Positions 12,727-21,610 of a DNA stretch of 64,000 nucleotides are shown here, piece by piece (position 1 is the stretch's first letter; each line of letters begins with the position of its first letter). The DNA lies in contig NZ_JXAK01000018.1 in NCBI RefSeq assembly GCF_000829455.1, forward strand, positions 1 through 64,000, in the 5' to 3' direction. The notes under the pieces are model-generated. The model saw only the letters and a program-made list of their open reading frames with translations, had not been told where the DNA came from and searched no databases. Made by a program: the position numbers and the translations under genes. Source of the DNA: Gordoniibacillus kamchatkensis. Its GTDB lineage: Bacteria; Bacillota; Bacilli; Paenibacillales; NBRC-103111.

Positions 12727-14052
12727 ATGATGAGCAAAATTATCGTCCGCGGCGGCCGAAAATTATCGGGGCGCATCAGAGTCAGCGGCGCGAAAAATGC
12801 GGTGCTGCCTATTATTGCGGCTTCGATTTTGGGGGAAGAAGGAGAAAGCGTCATTCACGAGGCGCCTCCTCTTGACGACGTACTTGTCATAAACAAAGTG
12901 CTGCAAAGTCTCGGCATCGGGATCGAGTATCAGGGCGAGACGATTCGCGTGAAAGCTCAGCATATTGGGACGTGCGAACCCGCTTACGATCTCGTGCGCA
13001 AAATGAGGGCTTCGTTCCTCGTGATGGGACCGCTGCTGGCGAGGCTCGGGCAGGCTCGCATTTCGCTGCCGGGCGGCTGCGCCATCGGCACGAGGCCGAT
13101 CGACCAGCATCTCAAAGGGTTCGAGGCGATGGGCGCCGACATCGAGCTCGGTCAAGGCTACATTGAAGCCAAAGTCCGGGGCACACGGCTGCACGGGGCG
13201 AAAATTTACCTCGACGTGGCGAGCGTAGGCGCGACAGAGAACATCATGATGGCGGCAACGCTGGCCGAGGGCACGACCATTATCGAGAACGCCGCGAAAG
13301 AGCCGGAAATCGTCGATTTGGCGAACTACTTGAATGCGATGGGGGCCATGGTTCGCGGAGCGGGCACAGGCATTATCCGGATCGAAGGGGTCGACAAATT
13401 GCGGGGGGCCGTACATACTGTCATTCCAGATCGAATCGAAGCGGGCACGTATATGATCGCTGCAGCCATTACCGGCGGCGACCTGTACATCGAAGGGGCG
13501 ATCGGTGACCATCTGGCCCCGGTCATTTCCAAACTGCAAGAGATGGGCGTTACCGTCGAGGAAGATGAGAACGGCTTGCACGTGCGCGTCGAGCGGCCGC
13601 TCCGCTCCGTCGACGTCAAGACGCTGCCGTATCCGGGCTTCCCGACCGACATGCAGTCGCAAATGATGGCGCTGATGATGGTCGCCGACGGTACGGGCAT
13701 TGTGACGGAGACGATTTTCGAAAACCGCTTCATGCATGTAGAAGAATTCATCCAGATGAACGGGCAAATTAAAGTCGAAGGCCGCTCGGCTGTCGTCAGC
13801 GGCAATACGGCGCTCAAGGGTGCGAAAGTGTGCGCGTCCGATTTGCGCGCCGGCGCCGCGCTCGTGCTGGCGGCACTCGCCGCCGAGGGCGATACGGAAA
13901 TTACCGGCGTCCACCATATCGACCGCGGCTATGTCGATCTGGCGGCGCGACTGCGCGCCGTCGGCGCCGATATTTCCCGGGTCGAGCCGGAGGAAGACGA
14001 AGAGGAAGCAGCGGATTTGCCGCTGTTCTCCATTCAGCCGAGTTGGGCTTGA
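12727..14052 (+). CDS. murA: UDP-N-acetylglucosamine 1-carboxyvinyltransferase
   Basis: Catalyses the first committed cytoplasmic step of peptidoglycan synthesis, transfer of enolpyruvate from PEP to UDP-GlcNAc. The active-site loop [15 protein letters not shown] carries the catalytic Cys (residue 118), the residue attacked by fosfomycin in this family. Other landmarks are [10 protein letters not shown] near the N-terminus and [13 protein letters not shown]. Two tandem ATG codons (12727, 12730) follow GGAGGGACC, and either could be used. A short acidic tail ([11 protein letters not shown]) ends the 441 residues. The neighbours spoIID and spoIIQ point to the murAA copy. Confidence 0.96.
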   Translation: MMSKIIVRGGRKLSGRIRVSGAKNAVLPIIAASILGEEGESVIHEAPPLDDVLVINKVLQSLGIGIEYQGETIRVKAQHIGTCEPAYDLVRKMRASFLVMGPLLARLGQARISLPGGCAIGTRPIDQHLKGFEAMGADIELGQGYIEAKVRGTRLHGAKIYLDVASVGATENIMMAATLAEGTTIIENAAKEPEIVDLANYLNAMGAMVRGAGTGIIRIEGVDKLRGAVHTVIPDRIEAGTYMIAAAITGGDLYIEGAIGDHLAPVISKLQEMGVTVEEDENGLHVRVERPLRSVDVKTLPYPGFPTDMQSQMMALMMVADGTGIVTETIFENRFMHVEEFIQMNGQIKVEGRSAVVSGNTALKGAKVCASDLRAGAALVLAALAAEGDTEITGVHHIDRGYVDLAARLRAVGADISRVEPEEDEEEAADLPLFSIQPSWA

Positions 14053-14072
14053 GGCCCGACAACATTGTAAAC

Positions 14073-14109
14073 AGCCAATCTTTCTGATGAGAAAGATTGG
14101 CTTTTTGTT
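14073..14109 (+). terminator. Intrinsic terminator after murA
   Basis: Perfect 12-base stem AGCCAATCTTTC/GAAAGATTGGCT with a six-base loop, followed by TTTTTG. It separates murA from the sporulation genes. Confidence 0.92.
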
Positions 14110-14235
14110 TCCCGGATTCTCCGATTGTCGCCATAGTTTCGTTCTATCCTAGCATTTTTTCTCATATGCTGATTATACGTACGGGCTGATCTAAGAGACG
14201 CAGCACAAGGCGAAACCGCATATGGAGGAACGGAT

Positions 14236-15293
14236 ATGAACGCTACATCCAAACAGCTGCTAGGCTGGGGTACCGCATGGCTGGCGGCCCTCGCCTTCCT
14301 TGCCGTACTGCTGCCCGGCCTGCTCGTGAAGCGCATCGCCGGCCCGGCCGCGCCTGCGCAGAGCCCCGTCACCTCCGGCGCCGGAGTTCCGTCAAGCGGG
14401 GACAACGCCAAGGTGCAGCCGCTGCTCATTCCCGTCTATCTCAGCGAGCGGCAGACGATAGAGAAGGTGCCGCTGGAAGACTACGTGCGCGGTGTCGTAG
14501 CAGCCGAAATGCCCGCCGACTTCGAGCTCGAGGCGATGAAGGCGCAGGCCCTCGCCGCCCGGACCTACATGGTCCGCCGCATTATGGAGCAAGACTTCGG
14601 GGGCGTCCCCGTGCAAATGCCTGGGTGACCGATACGGTAGCTCACCAGGCCTATATCAGCGTGGACGAGCTGCATCGGCGCGAGACCTCCTCGCCGGCTG
14701 CCGCCGCGCAGATGGAGAGGCTGAACCGTGCCGTGCAGGAAACGAAAGATCTCATTCTGACCTATGACGGCAAGCCTATTAACGCGACCTTCTTTTCGAC
14801 CAGCAACGGCTACACGGAAAATTCGGAAGATTACTGGGGCGTGTATACGCCGTATTTGCGCAGCGTGGCAAGCCCATGGGATGCGAAATTGTCTCCGCGC
14901 TACAAAGAGACTGTTACGTTCTCCTATAAGGAGCTGCTGCAGAAGCTCGGCGTTGCGTCGATCTCGGCCAGCGCCGGGCGCTCCACGGCGATCAAGGTGC
15001 TCGGCTGGACGGAGGGACACCGGATCAAAACGATTTCGATCGGCGGCAAAACGTTTTCCGGCAAAGACGTCCGCGAGAAGCTGGGGCTGAATTCGACGCA
15101 GTTTGCGTGGACGTGGCGTGGCAACCAGCTGGACATTACGACAACCGGCTACGGACACGGCGTCGGCATGAGCCAGTGGGGTGCGAACGGGATGGCCAAA
15201 GAGGGCAAGACGGCGGAGCAAATCGTGAAGTATTACTATCAAGGCATCGCGATAGAAAAGGTCCCTTCCTCTTATCTCGCAGCAAAATCTTAA
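14236..15293 (+). CDS. spoIID: Stage II sporulation protein D (one-base frameshift)
   Basis: Membrane-anchored lytic transglycosylase of the engulfment machinery, active in the mother cell together with SpoIIM and SpoIIP. There is an N-terminal membrane segment (about residues 12-32), then PLEDYVRGVVAAEMPADFELEA and KAQALAARTYMVRR, the SpoIID domain hallmark. The frame stops at 14628, but the family sequence continues one frame over as NAWVTDTVAHQAY, through FFSTSNGYTENSEDYWG and GYGHGVGMSQWGANGMA. One A appears to be missing in AAA at 14615-14617. Corrected length is about 352 residues. Confidence 0.93.
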
Positions 15294-15321
15294 AAACAAT
15301 CAAACTTTCAACTGGAAAAAT

Positions 15322-15349
15322 GTATAAAACTCTTGTTGTTGTCAACAAT
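15322..15349 (+). promoter_or_regulatory. Candidate sigma-F promoter of spoIIQ
   Basis: GTATA at 15322-15326 and GTCAACAAT at 15341-15349 are 14 bases apart, a fair match to the forespore sigma-F pattern. The ATG follows about 20 bases later. In Bacillus subtilis spoIIQ is sigma-F controlled, which motivates the call; the match itself is imperfect. Confidence 0.4.
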
Positions 15350-15370
15350 GGTTATTGAGGTGATAACCAT

Positions 15371-16081
15371 ATGAATGAACAAAAACAAGAGTTGCAGAAA
15401 GAAGAAGCTCCCAAAACTGGACGGGGAGCGCAGGGACAATCGTCCTGGAAGAGGCTGCTGGCGAAGAAATGGGTCTTTCCGGCGGTGTACATGGCGGCGG
15501 CGGCAATTATTTTAACCTTAATGTGGGTCTATCAGGACGCAGGCAAAAAGTCTGCGGCCGACGATACCGGCCTCAAGGTGAGCCAGTCGGATACCGGCGC
15601 CAAAGGCGGACAATCGGTACCCGTGAACGCTACCAGCGAGACAATGGGTTGGCCCGTTAAGGATCGCAACGCTGTCGCTACGTCGATGGATTTCTACGAC
15701 GCAGGCGGTACGCCGGAAGCGAAAGCAGCCGCTATGGTGGAGTACAACCAGCAGTTCACGCCGCACACCGGCATTGACCTGACGGCAAAAGACAACTCGG
15801 CGTTCGATGTGCTCGCTGCTCTTGGCGGTAAAGTAACGACGGTGGACAACAATCCGGTCGTCGGACATTTGATCGAGATCACAAGCCCGAACGGTCTCGT
15901 CACTGTCTACCAAAGCGTTACCGACGTGAAGGTGGCGAAGGGCGCCGACGTGAAGAAGGGCGACGTCATCGCCAAAGCCGGCCGCAACGAGCTGGAGAAG
16001 GACGAAGGCGTACATCTTCACTTCGAGGTGCGCCAAGACGGCAACGCCGTTAATCCGGCCCAGTTCCTCGGCGACAAGTAA
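15371..16081 (+). CDS. spoIIQ: SpoIIQ-type forespore membrane protein, LytM/M23 domain
   Basis: A 236-residue protein with one membrane helix (about 35-54) and an extracytoplasmic M23 domain. In the SpoIIQ-SpoIIIAH channel this protein spans the engulfing membranes from the forespore side. The metalloprotease ligands are present: His132 and Asp136 in HTGID, and His215-x-His217 in HLHFE. The best-studied Bacillus subtilis SpoIIQ is catalytically degenerate, so an intact site is notable. Position between spoIID and spoIIID matches the Bacillus order. The ATG at 15371 follows GAGGTGATA. Confidence 0.85.
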   Translation: MNEQKQELQKEEAPKTGRGAQGQSSWKRLLAKKWVFPAVYMAAAAIILTLMWVYQDAGKKSAADDTGLKVSQSDTGAKGGQSVPVNATSETMGWPVKDRNAVATSMDFYDAGGTPEAKAAAMVEYNQQFTPHTGIDLTAKDNSAFDVLAALGGKVTTVDNNPVVGHLIEITSPNGLVTVYQSVTDVKVAKGADVKKGDVIAKAGRNELEKDEGVHLHFEVRQDGNAVNPAQFLGDK

Positions 16082-16103
16082 TTGCAAACTCTTCCATTTG
16101 GAA

Positions 16104-16135
16104 GCGGGAGGATTCGTTCCTTCCGCTTTTTTTTT
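16104..16135 (+). terminator. Intrinsic terminator after spoIIQ
   Basis: Eight-pair stem GCGGGAGG/CCTTCCGC, one G-T wobble, with a seven-base loop and nine T. It starts 23 bases after the spoIIQ stop. Confidence 0.88.
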
Positions 16136-16136
16136 C

Positions 16137-16430
16137 TTTGCTCCTGGCTTTTGCCCATGGCACGCGGAGCGAAGCGGAGGGCGGAATATGGGGGCGGAGA
16201 GCGTTAGCGTGCGCGTTCCCTCCTATTCATGTCTTATTGGATGAGGGAACCCGCTTTTAACGAAGCCGTAGCCCCCATATTCCAGCACGAAGTGCAGCGC
16301 AGCCCTTGCCATGTCTTGCAAAGACTAGAGCCTGGAGCCGTAACCCCATATTCCAACCCGTAGCGCTACCGGCCCTCGCAGCCCGTTATTGCCGGGGAAA
16401 TAATTTCCCCAATTTGTACGACCGCCCTTG
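16137..16430. repeat. Non-coding stretch with inverted and direct copies of GGAATATGGGGGC
   Basis: No gene is recognised. GGAATATGGGGGC at 16183-16195 and its exact complement GCCCCCATATTCC at 16271-16283 form a 13-base inverted repeat. A third related copy, ACCCCATATTCC, lies near 16343-16354, also preceded by GCCGTA as in the second copy. The layout suggests remnants of a small repetitive element upstream of spoIIID. Confidence 0.6.
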
Positions 16431-16438
16431 TCCACGAC

Positions 16439-16466
16439 GAATATAACGTACCGCCCCTCATATAAT
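16439..16466 (+). promoter_or_regulatory. Candidate sigma-E promoter of spoIIID
   Basis: GAATATA at 16439-16445 and CATATAAT at 16459-16466, 13 bases apart, resemble the mother-cell sigma-E pattern (ATATT and CATACAAT). The GTG start follows 34 bases after the -10. Known sigma-E control of spoIIID in Bacillus supports the assignment. Confidence 0.55.
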
Positions 16467-16500
16467 GTACCAAACTAATTCGAGCAGGGAGGCGAGGGGA

Positions 16501-16788
16501 GTGCACGATTACATCAAGGAGCGAACGATCAAGATCGGGACCTGCATCGTGGAAACCCGCAACACGGTTCGCACCATTGCCAAAGAATTCGGCGTTTCCA
16601 AAAGTACGGTGCACAAAGACTTGACCGAACGGCTGCCGGAAATCAATCCGGAGCTTGCAAATCAAGTGAAGCATATTTTGGAATATCACAAATCGATCCG
16701 CCATCTGCGCGGCGGCGAAGCGACAAAAATCAAGTACCGCAAAACGAAAAGCCCCAGAACCTCCGAACTGGTCGCAAGCAAATCGTGA
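16501..16788 (+). CDS. spoIIID: Sporulation transcription factor SpoIIID
   Basis: Small DNA-binding regulator of mother-cell genes during sporulation, acting with sigma-E and then sigma-K. The helix-turn-helix VRTIAKEFGVSKSTVHKDL and the basic tail after HKSIRHLRGGEATK are nearly invariant in the family. I take the GTG at 16501 (Met-His-Asp-Tyr-Ile-Lys-Glu-Arg), where family members begin, after GGGAGGCGAGGGGA. The in-frame ATG at 16465 sits inside the promoter. Length 95 residues. Confidence 0.96.
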   Translation: MHDYIKERTIKIGTCIVETRNTVRTIAKEFGVSKSTVHKDLTERLPEINPELANQVKHILEYHKSIRHLRGGEATKIKYRKTKSPRTSELVASKS

Positions 16789-16991
16789 CCGCCGTCACCT
16801 TCCGTCCAAATCCGCACTTGCCTCATCACATTCGCAGAAACGTTCCCGCCCTATGCAGCACAATCCCATAAGCATGTCCGCAGGGCGAGCCGGTTACACG
16901 GGTCGCCCGCAGCGGTGCCGCAATTTGCAGCGGGATATGTCGATTTTATGGTAAAAAAAAGAGGAATTGTCGACTTTCCAGCGAATTCAGG

Positions 16992-16997
16992 TATAAT
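16992..16997 (+). promoter_or_regulatory. Candidate -10 element of mbl
   Basis: TATAAT lies 62 bases before the mbl ATG. No clear -35 at normal spacing (TTGTCG at 16967 is 19 bases away; TCGACT is 16 away but poor). Likely housekeeping promoter, weakly supported. Confidence 0.4.
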
Positions 16998-17059
16998 GAA
17001 AAAGTGTATATTTCGGCTCCGTGAGGACGGGCAAGGCGATTTAGGAGGATGCGGCGGTC

Positions 17060-18062
17060 ATGTTGAATAAAGATATCGGAATTGACTTGGGCACGGCGAA
17101 CGTGCTGATTCACGTAAAAGGGAAAGGAGTCGTTCTGGACGAGCCGTCCGTCGTGGCGATCGAGAGCGATACGAAGCGGGTGCTCGCCGTCGGCGAAGAG
17201 GCGCGCCGCATGGTAGGCCGGACCCCGGGCAACATCGTCGCCATCCGTCCTCTGAAAGACGGCGTCATTGCGGACTTCGAAGTTACGGAGCAAATGCTCA
17301 AGTACTTCATTGCCAAAGTAGGCGGAAAGCGCTGGTACAGCCATCCTCGCATTCTCATTTGCGCGCCGACGAACATTACGTCGGTTGAACAGAAGGCGAT
17401 TCGCGAGGCGGCGGAACGGAGCGGCGCGCGGGAAGTGTTCCTGGAGGAAGAGCCGAAAGCGGCGGCTATCGGCGCCGGCATGGACATTTACCAGCCTTAC
17501 GGGAACATGGTAGTCGACATCGGCGGCGGGACGACGGACGTAGCCGTTCTGTCGATGGGCGACATCGTTACCTCATCTTCGATCAAAGTCGCAGGCGACA
17601 AATTCGATCTTGCGATTTCCAAATACATAAAAAAACAAATACAAGCTGCTCATAGGCGAACGGACCTCGGAAGATATCAAAATCAAAATCGGTACCGTGT
17701 ATCCGAACGGACGCAACGAGACGATGGACATTCGCGGGCGCGACATGGTGTCCGGGCTGCCGCTCACCGTCTCGATCCATTCCGACGAAGTGCAGGAAGC
17801 GCTGTGGGATCCGGTGTCGTCGATCGTGATGGCGGCCAAAGGGGTGCTGGAACGGACGCCTCCGGAGTTGTCGGCGGATATTATCGACCGCGGCGTCATT
17901 TTAACCGGCGGCGGCGCGCTCCTTCACGGGCTTGACCAGCTGCTGGCCGACGAGCTGAAAGTTCCCGTGCTCATTGCCGAAGATCCGATGCATTGCGTCG
18001 TCAAAGGTACCGGCTTAATGCTGGACAACCTGGACAAAATCACCAAGCGGAAATTGGGCTAA
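17060..18062 (+). CDS. mbl: Mbl, MreB-like actin homologue (one-base frameshift)
   Basis: Bacterial actin-family ATPase that organises cell-wall synthesis along the cylinder. Phosphate-binding blocks [35 protein letters not shown] and [15 protein letters not shown] are clear. The frame shifts in a run of seven A at 17629-17635; with six A the reading is [23 protein letters not shown], as in the family. Corrected length is 333 residues, the Mbl size. Position between spoIIID and flhO/flhP marks it as Mbl, not MreB. The ATG has AGGAGG 12 bases upstream. Confidence 0.94.
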
Positions 18063-18162
18063 TCGGAGGCAACCGCTGCTGGCGACGGCTTCCTCTTCAG
18101 AACTTACGGAGATATGCCGTTATTATATGTAGTCGGTAACCGCAAGGAGGAGGCAGGCTCCT

Positions 18163-19062
18163 ATGTTAAGAGGATTGTACACCGCCGCCGCCGGCATGAT
18201 CGCCGAGCAGCGGAAACACGATATCATTACGAACAATATCGGCAACTTGAACACCCCGGGCTTTAAGCAGGGCAATGCGGTGGCCCGTTCTTTCCCGGAG
18301 ATGCTGATCGCCAGAATTCGCGGCGGCCAGCAGGACGGGGGCGCCCCTGTATCGTTAGGACGCATCAATACCGGCGTTCTCGCGGAGGAGAACGTTTCTC
18401 TCCACGCTCAGGGCGATTTGGAGGAGACGCAAAATCCGTTCGACTTCGCGCTCATTTCCAACATTCAAGTTCCGGGCGCGACGTTCGACGCTTCCGGCAA
18501 ATACATCGATGCGAACGGCAACCGCGTATTTCAACCGCAAGCACTGTTTACCGTGCGCAATGCGCAGGGTGAGCAGCGATATTCGCTCAACGGCAAATTT
18601 TCGGTCGACGTGGCGGGCAATCTGGTCAACGGCGACGGGCTGCAAGTGCTCGGCACGGGCGGCCAGCCGATCCGGCTCGTGGATGCGGGCGGCCAGCCGA
18701 TTCGGAACTTCAAAGTTACCGCGACCGGCGAATTTCTCGACGGCGACGGCCGGCCTCTCGTCGATGCGAACGGCCAGCGGGTCGGGCTGTTGATCAGCCG
18801 CGCCGACGATCCGAACGCTCTGGTGCGGGAAGGCAACGGGCTGTTTTACGTTCGTCCGGAAGACGCCGCGACGGTAACCCCGATTCGTCAGGGAGATCAA
18901 GTGCAAGTGCGGCAAGGTTACATAGAGCGGTCGAACGTCGACCCGCAGCAATCGATGGTGGATATTATGACGGCGCTACGCGCCTACGAAGCCAATCAGA
19001 AAGTGATCCAATATTACGATAAAAGCATGGAAAAAGCGGTCAACGAGATCGGAAGGGTGTGA
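18163..19062 (+). CDS. flhO: Flagellar hook-basal body rod protein FlhO (FlgF/FlgG family)
   Basis: Distal rod component of the flagellar basal body, 299 residues. The N-terminal motif LRGLYTAAAGMIAEQRKHDI with ITNNIGNLNTPGFKQ and the C-terminal QGYIERSNVDPQQSMVDIM with ALRAYEANQKVIQ are the paired coiled ends of the rod/hook family. The ATG at 18163 has AAGGAGGAGG upstream. An AGGAG/CTCCT pair around the ribosome site could partly hide it in the mRNA. It is followed by flhP 7 bases later. Confidence 0.93.
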   Translation: MLRGLYTAAAGMIAEQRKHDIITNNIGNLNTPGFKQGNAVARSFPEMLIARIRGGQQDGGAPVSLGRINTGVLAEENVSLHAQGDLEETQNPFDFALISNIQVPGATFDASGKYIDANGNRVFQPQALFTVRNAQGEQRYSLNGKFSVDVAGNLVNGDGLQVLGTGGQPIRLVDAGGQPIRNFKVTATGEFLDGDGRPLVDANGQRVGLLISRADDPNALVREGNGLFYVRPEDAATVTPIRQGDQVQVRQGYIERSNVDPQQSMVDIMTALRAYEANQKVIQYYDKSMEKAVNEIGRV

Positions 19063-19069
19063 ATAAGCG

Positions 19070-19948
19070 ATGAATAACTCGATGATCAACTCCTTCGTTT
19101 CGATGCACACGCTGCAGCAAAAGCTGGACATCCTGGCCAGCAATATCGCGAACGTCAACACCGCCGGATACAAGAAGAAAGAAGCTTCGTTCGAAGACGT
19201 GCTGACGAACATCAAGCTTCAGCCTGCAGGATTTCGCCGGGATGGCCGTCTGACACCGCTCGGCTACAATCAGGGCTGGGGATCGAAACTTGTCGGCATC
19301 AAGTCGAATTTTGCGCAAGGCCCGCTTTCGCCGACGCAAAATCCGACCGATCTCGCCATTCAAGGCGACGGTCTGTTCGAAGTGGAGGTTCCGAGCCGGG
19401 ATGCGAACGGCAATCTTGTCGCGAAACAGGCCTGGACGCGCAACGGCGCTTTTCAGTTCGAACCTTCGGCGGACGGCACCAAGATGTATTTAACAACGAA
19501 GGAAGGCTATCGCGTACGGGACGTAAACGATCAGCAGATTGCAGTACCCGTGAATACTCATCCACAGATCGACGCGCAAGGCAACATTTGGGCTTATCCG
19601 GACGGGAGCGCGACGGCGGGGGCCAAGGTCGGCCAGATCAAGCTCGTGCGCGTTGCCCGTCCGCAGCTGTTGAAGGAAATGGGCGAAGGCCTGTATACGC
19701 TGCCGACTACTGGCAATGCGCAGCAGGATCAGCAGATTCTGGCCGATAATATGAGGAACGTCAACAATCTGCCGCCGAACGATACGGATCGGGTAGAAGT
19801 GCGCCAAGGCTATTTGGAGCAATCGAACGTGAATTTGCCCGACGAGATGGCCGAGCTCGTTACCGTGCAGCGTGCGTTCCAATTGAATGCGAGGGCGCTG
19901 ACGTCGGCGGATACGATGATGAATTTGGCTAACAATTTGCGCGGCTAA
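19070..19948 (+). CDS. flhP: Flagellar hook-basal body rod protein FlhP (FlgG family)
   Basis: Second distal rod component, 292 residues. N-terminal block LQQKLDILASNIANVNTAGY and C-terminal QGYLEQSNVNLPDEMAELV with VQRAFQLNARALTSADTMM show the family. It starts 7 bases after flhO and is clearly cotranscribed with it. Bacillus subtilis keeps the same mbl-flhO-flhP order. Confidence 0.93.
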   Translation: MNNSMINSFVSMHTLQQKLDILASNIANVNTAGYKKKEASFEDVLTNIKLQPAGFRRDGRLTPLGYNQGWGSKLVGIKSNFAQGPLSPTQNPTDLAIQGDGLFEVEVPSRDANGNLVAKQAWTRNGAFQFEPSADGTKMYLTTKEGYRVRDVNDQQIAVPVNTHPQIDAQGNIWAYPDGSATAGAKVGQIKLVRVARPQLLKEMGEGLYTLPTTGNAQQDQQILADNMRNVNNLPPNDTDRVEVRQGYLEQSNVNLPDEMAELVTVQRAFQLNARALTSADTMMNLANNLRG

Positions 19949-20001
19949 AGGCGGTGCGTGACGCCGCCGCGACAGCAGCCCGCACATAGGAAGGAAACGG
20001 C

Positions 20002-20223
20002 ATGTCGGATCAAACGAATACTAGGCAAGGGAGCCGGCGCCCGCTGTGGCTGACCGTTGTGCTCGCCATATTGAAAATTATCTGGTTCCCGGCCGCCTGC
20101 ATCGTGGCTCTTATTGCCGGACTTATGATCGGTTACGTCATGTTGGGCGGACAGCCGTCCTCGGAAGTGTTTCATATTCAGACATGGAAGCATTTGTTCG
20201 ATCTCGTATTTGCCGCCAGTTAA
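20002..20223 (+). CDS. EpuA-family small membrane protein
   Basis: A 73-residue protein: a basic polar start, a hydrophobic helix (about 17-48, IIWFPAACIVALIAGLMIGY) and a short tail containing EVFHIQTWKHLFDLVF. This matches the EpuA family that databases often label as an RNA polymerase beta-subunit protein; no polymerase sequence is present. AAGGAAACGGC precedes the ATG. It sits 53 bases after flhP and ends at a terminator, so it may belong to the same transcript. Confidence 0.75.
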   Translation: MSDQTNTRQGSRRPLWLTVVLAILKIIWFPAACIVALIAGLMIGYVMLGGQPSSEVFHIQTWKHLFDLVFAAS

Positions 20224-20231
20224 GGGCGCGC

Positions 20232-20255
20232 CTCCCGCTCGGGAGTTTTTTTTTT
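20232..20255 (+). terminator. Intrinsic terminator
   Basis: CTCCC/GGGAG stem with a four-base loop and ten T, 8 bases after the EpuA-type gene. Confidence 0.85.
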
Positions 20256-20351
20256 GCCGGAGGAACGGTATAATGGATGGGAAACTGGCGACTTGCCTTG
20301 CTGCATCAGATGGTATAAGCTTCGCCAATACTTGGGCCGAATCCGCTGCTA

Positions 20352-20414
20352 AGCGTAAAGCCGGAGGTGTAACGGCGAGCAATGTACCTGATGTCTCACA
20401 GCCAGCTTAACGCC
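20352..20414. repeat. Palindromic dispersed repeat, copy 2
   Basis: AGCGTAAAGCCGG at the left and CCAGCTTAACGCC (20402-20414) at the right are imperfect inverted ends. The centre TAACGGCGAGCAATGT is shared with copy 1a. The following 47 bases (GGCAAACGCGCACGTC and GGCGTAAGCCGTTTATCCTT) match, in reverse, the left flank of copy 3 at 46120-46165, so the element is longer than its palindrome. Confidence 0.85.
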
Positions 20415-20473
20415 GGCAAACGCGCACGTCGAATTGGACGGCGTAAGCCGTTTATCCTTAGAGGTGAAGGCGA

Positions 20474-20992
20474 TTGAACGTACCGAACGCTCTGACGCTT
20501 TGCCGCTTCATGCTTATACCCGTTTATTTGGCCGTCTTCTTCGCCGGCTACGTCAAGCTCGCGTTCGTCGTCATTGTAGTGGCGGGGGCTACGGACGTGC
20601 TGGACGGCTATTTGGCGCGCACGCGCGGCCAGGTAACGATCGTAGGCACGATGCTCGACCCGCTCGCGGACAAAATGATGATGATCGCCGTCTTCCTGTC
20701 CCTCGTGCTTGGCGGACTGATTCCGTGGACGGCTGCGGTCGCCATGCTGGTGCGGGACGCCGGCATGATCGTCGGCTCGGCCTTTTTCCATTTCCGCGGC
20801 AGCCGCACCGTGCCGGCCAACTGGATGGGCAAGCTGACGACGGTACTCTACTATGCGGCCATCTTATGGATTTTCTTCGATCTGCCTTACGCTATCCCGT
20901 ATTTATGGTTCGTCATCGGCTTTTCTTTCGTCACGTCATTCATCTATATCTTTCTTTTCGTTTCCTTGAACAAAAAAAGAGCTTATCCCTGA
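20474..20992 (+). CDS. CDP-alcohol phosphatidyltransferase (PgsA-like)
   Basis: Membrane enzyme moving a phosphatidyl group from CDP-diacylglycerol to an alcohol, probably glycerol 3-phosphate or a similar acceptor. The family signature DG-x2-AR-x8-G-x3-D-x3-D is seen as DVLDGYLAR followed by GTMLDPLADK (about residues 40-67). Several helices make up the remaining 172 residues. TTG start at 20474 with AGAGGTGAAGG upstream. Acceptor specificity cannot be told from the sequence. Confidence 0.88.
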   Translation: MNVPNALTLCRFMLIPVYLAVFFAGYVKLAFVVIVVAGATDVLDGYLARTRGQVTIVGTMLDPLADKMMMIAVFLSLVLGGLIPWTAAVAMLVRDAGMIVGSAFFHFRGSRTVPANWMGKLTTVLYYAAILWIFFDLPYAIPYLWFVIGFSFVTSFIYIFLFVSLNKKRAYP

Positions 20993-21080
20993 GCCTCAAG
21001 CCGCGTGAGACGCGCTGCCGATTCAGGGAAAAGCTCCTTATCTCAACCTTCACTGCTGCAGATCGTGAAGGATACTGTTA

Positions 21081-21109
21081 TTGTAAGTTTCTCCATAGCA
21101 TTTTATACA
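21081..21109 (+). promoter_or_regulatory. Candidate promoter of fabZ
   Basis: TTGTAA and TATACA with a 17-base spacer, 26 bases before the fabZ ATG. Each hexamer matches four of six consensus positions. Confidence 0.35.
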
Positions 21110-21134
21110 AGTGTCGGAAGGGGACCTGTCCACA

Positions 21135-21575
21135 ATGTTGAACGTTCAGCAGATTCAAAATATTATTCCGCACCGGCCGCCGTTTCTGCTTGTAGACCGC
21201 ATCCTGGAAGTAGAAGAAGGCGTACGCGCTGTCGGCATCAAAAATGTTACGGTGAACGAGCCGTTCTTCACCGGACATTTTCCGGGGTATCCCGTTATGC
21301 CCGGGGTGCTCATTGTCGAAGCGCTCGCCCAGGTCGGCGGCGTCGCCATGCTGAAGTCCGAGGCTTATCGCGGCAAGCTGGGGCTGTTCGCCGGCATTGA
21401 CGGTGTCCGGTTCCGCGGCCAGGTCGTCCCGGGCGATACGCTCGTGCTGGAAGCGACGGTAACGCGCCTCAAAGGGACGATCGCCAAAGTAAGCGCCGTG
21501 GCCAAGGTCGAAGGCAATGTCGTGTGCGAAGGTGAGCTTATGTTCGCCATGATTGACGCGGGCGCATCGAACTGA
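21135..21575 (+). CDS. fabZ: 3-hydroxyacyl-ACP dehydratase
   Basis: Type II fatty-acid synthesis enzyme that removes water from 3-hydroxyacyl-ACP in the cytoplasm. The active-site helix shows His48 in [15 protein letters not shown] and Glu62 in [22 protein letters not shown] near the N-terminus is typical. I take ATG 21135 (Met-Leu-Asn-Val), where the family begins, after GGAAGGGG; an in-frame GTG at 21111 would add eight residues. Length 146. Confidence 0.95.
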   Translation: MLNVQQIQNIIPHRPPFLLVDRILEVEEGVRAVGIKNVTVNEPFFTGHFPGYPVMPGVLIVEALAQVGGVAMLKSEAYRGKLGLFAGIDGVRFRGQVVPGDTLVLEATVTRLKGTIAKVSAVAKVEGNVVCEGELMFAMIDAGASN

Positions 21576-21610
21576 AATTTAGCTTCATTATTATAATAAG
21601 GAGTGGACTT

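Noticed and set aside
20002-20223. RNA polymerase beta subunit
   Set aside because: Databases often use this name for EpuA-type proteins, but the 73 residues show only a membrane helix and no polymerase sequence.
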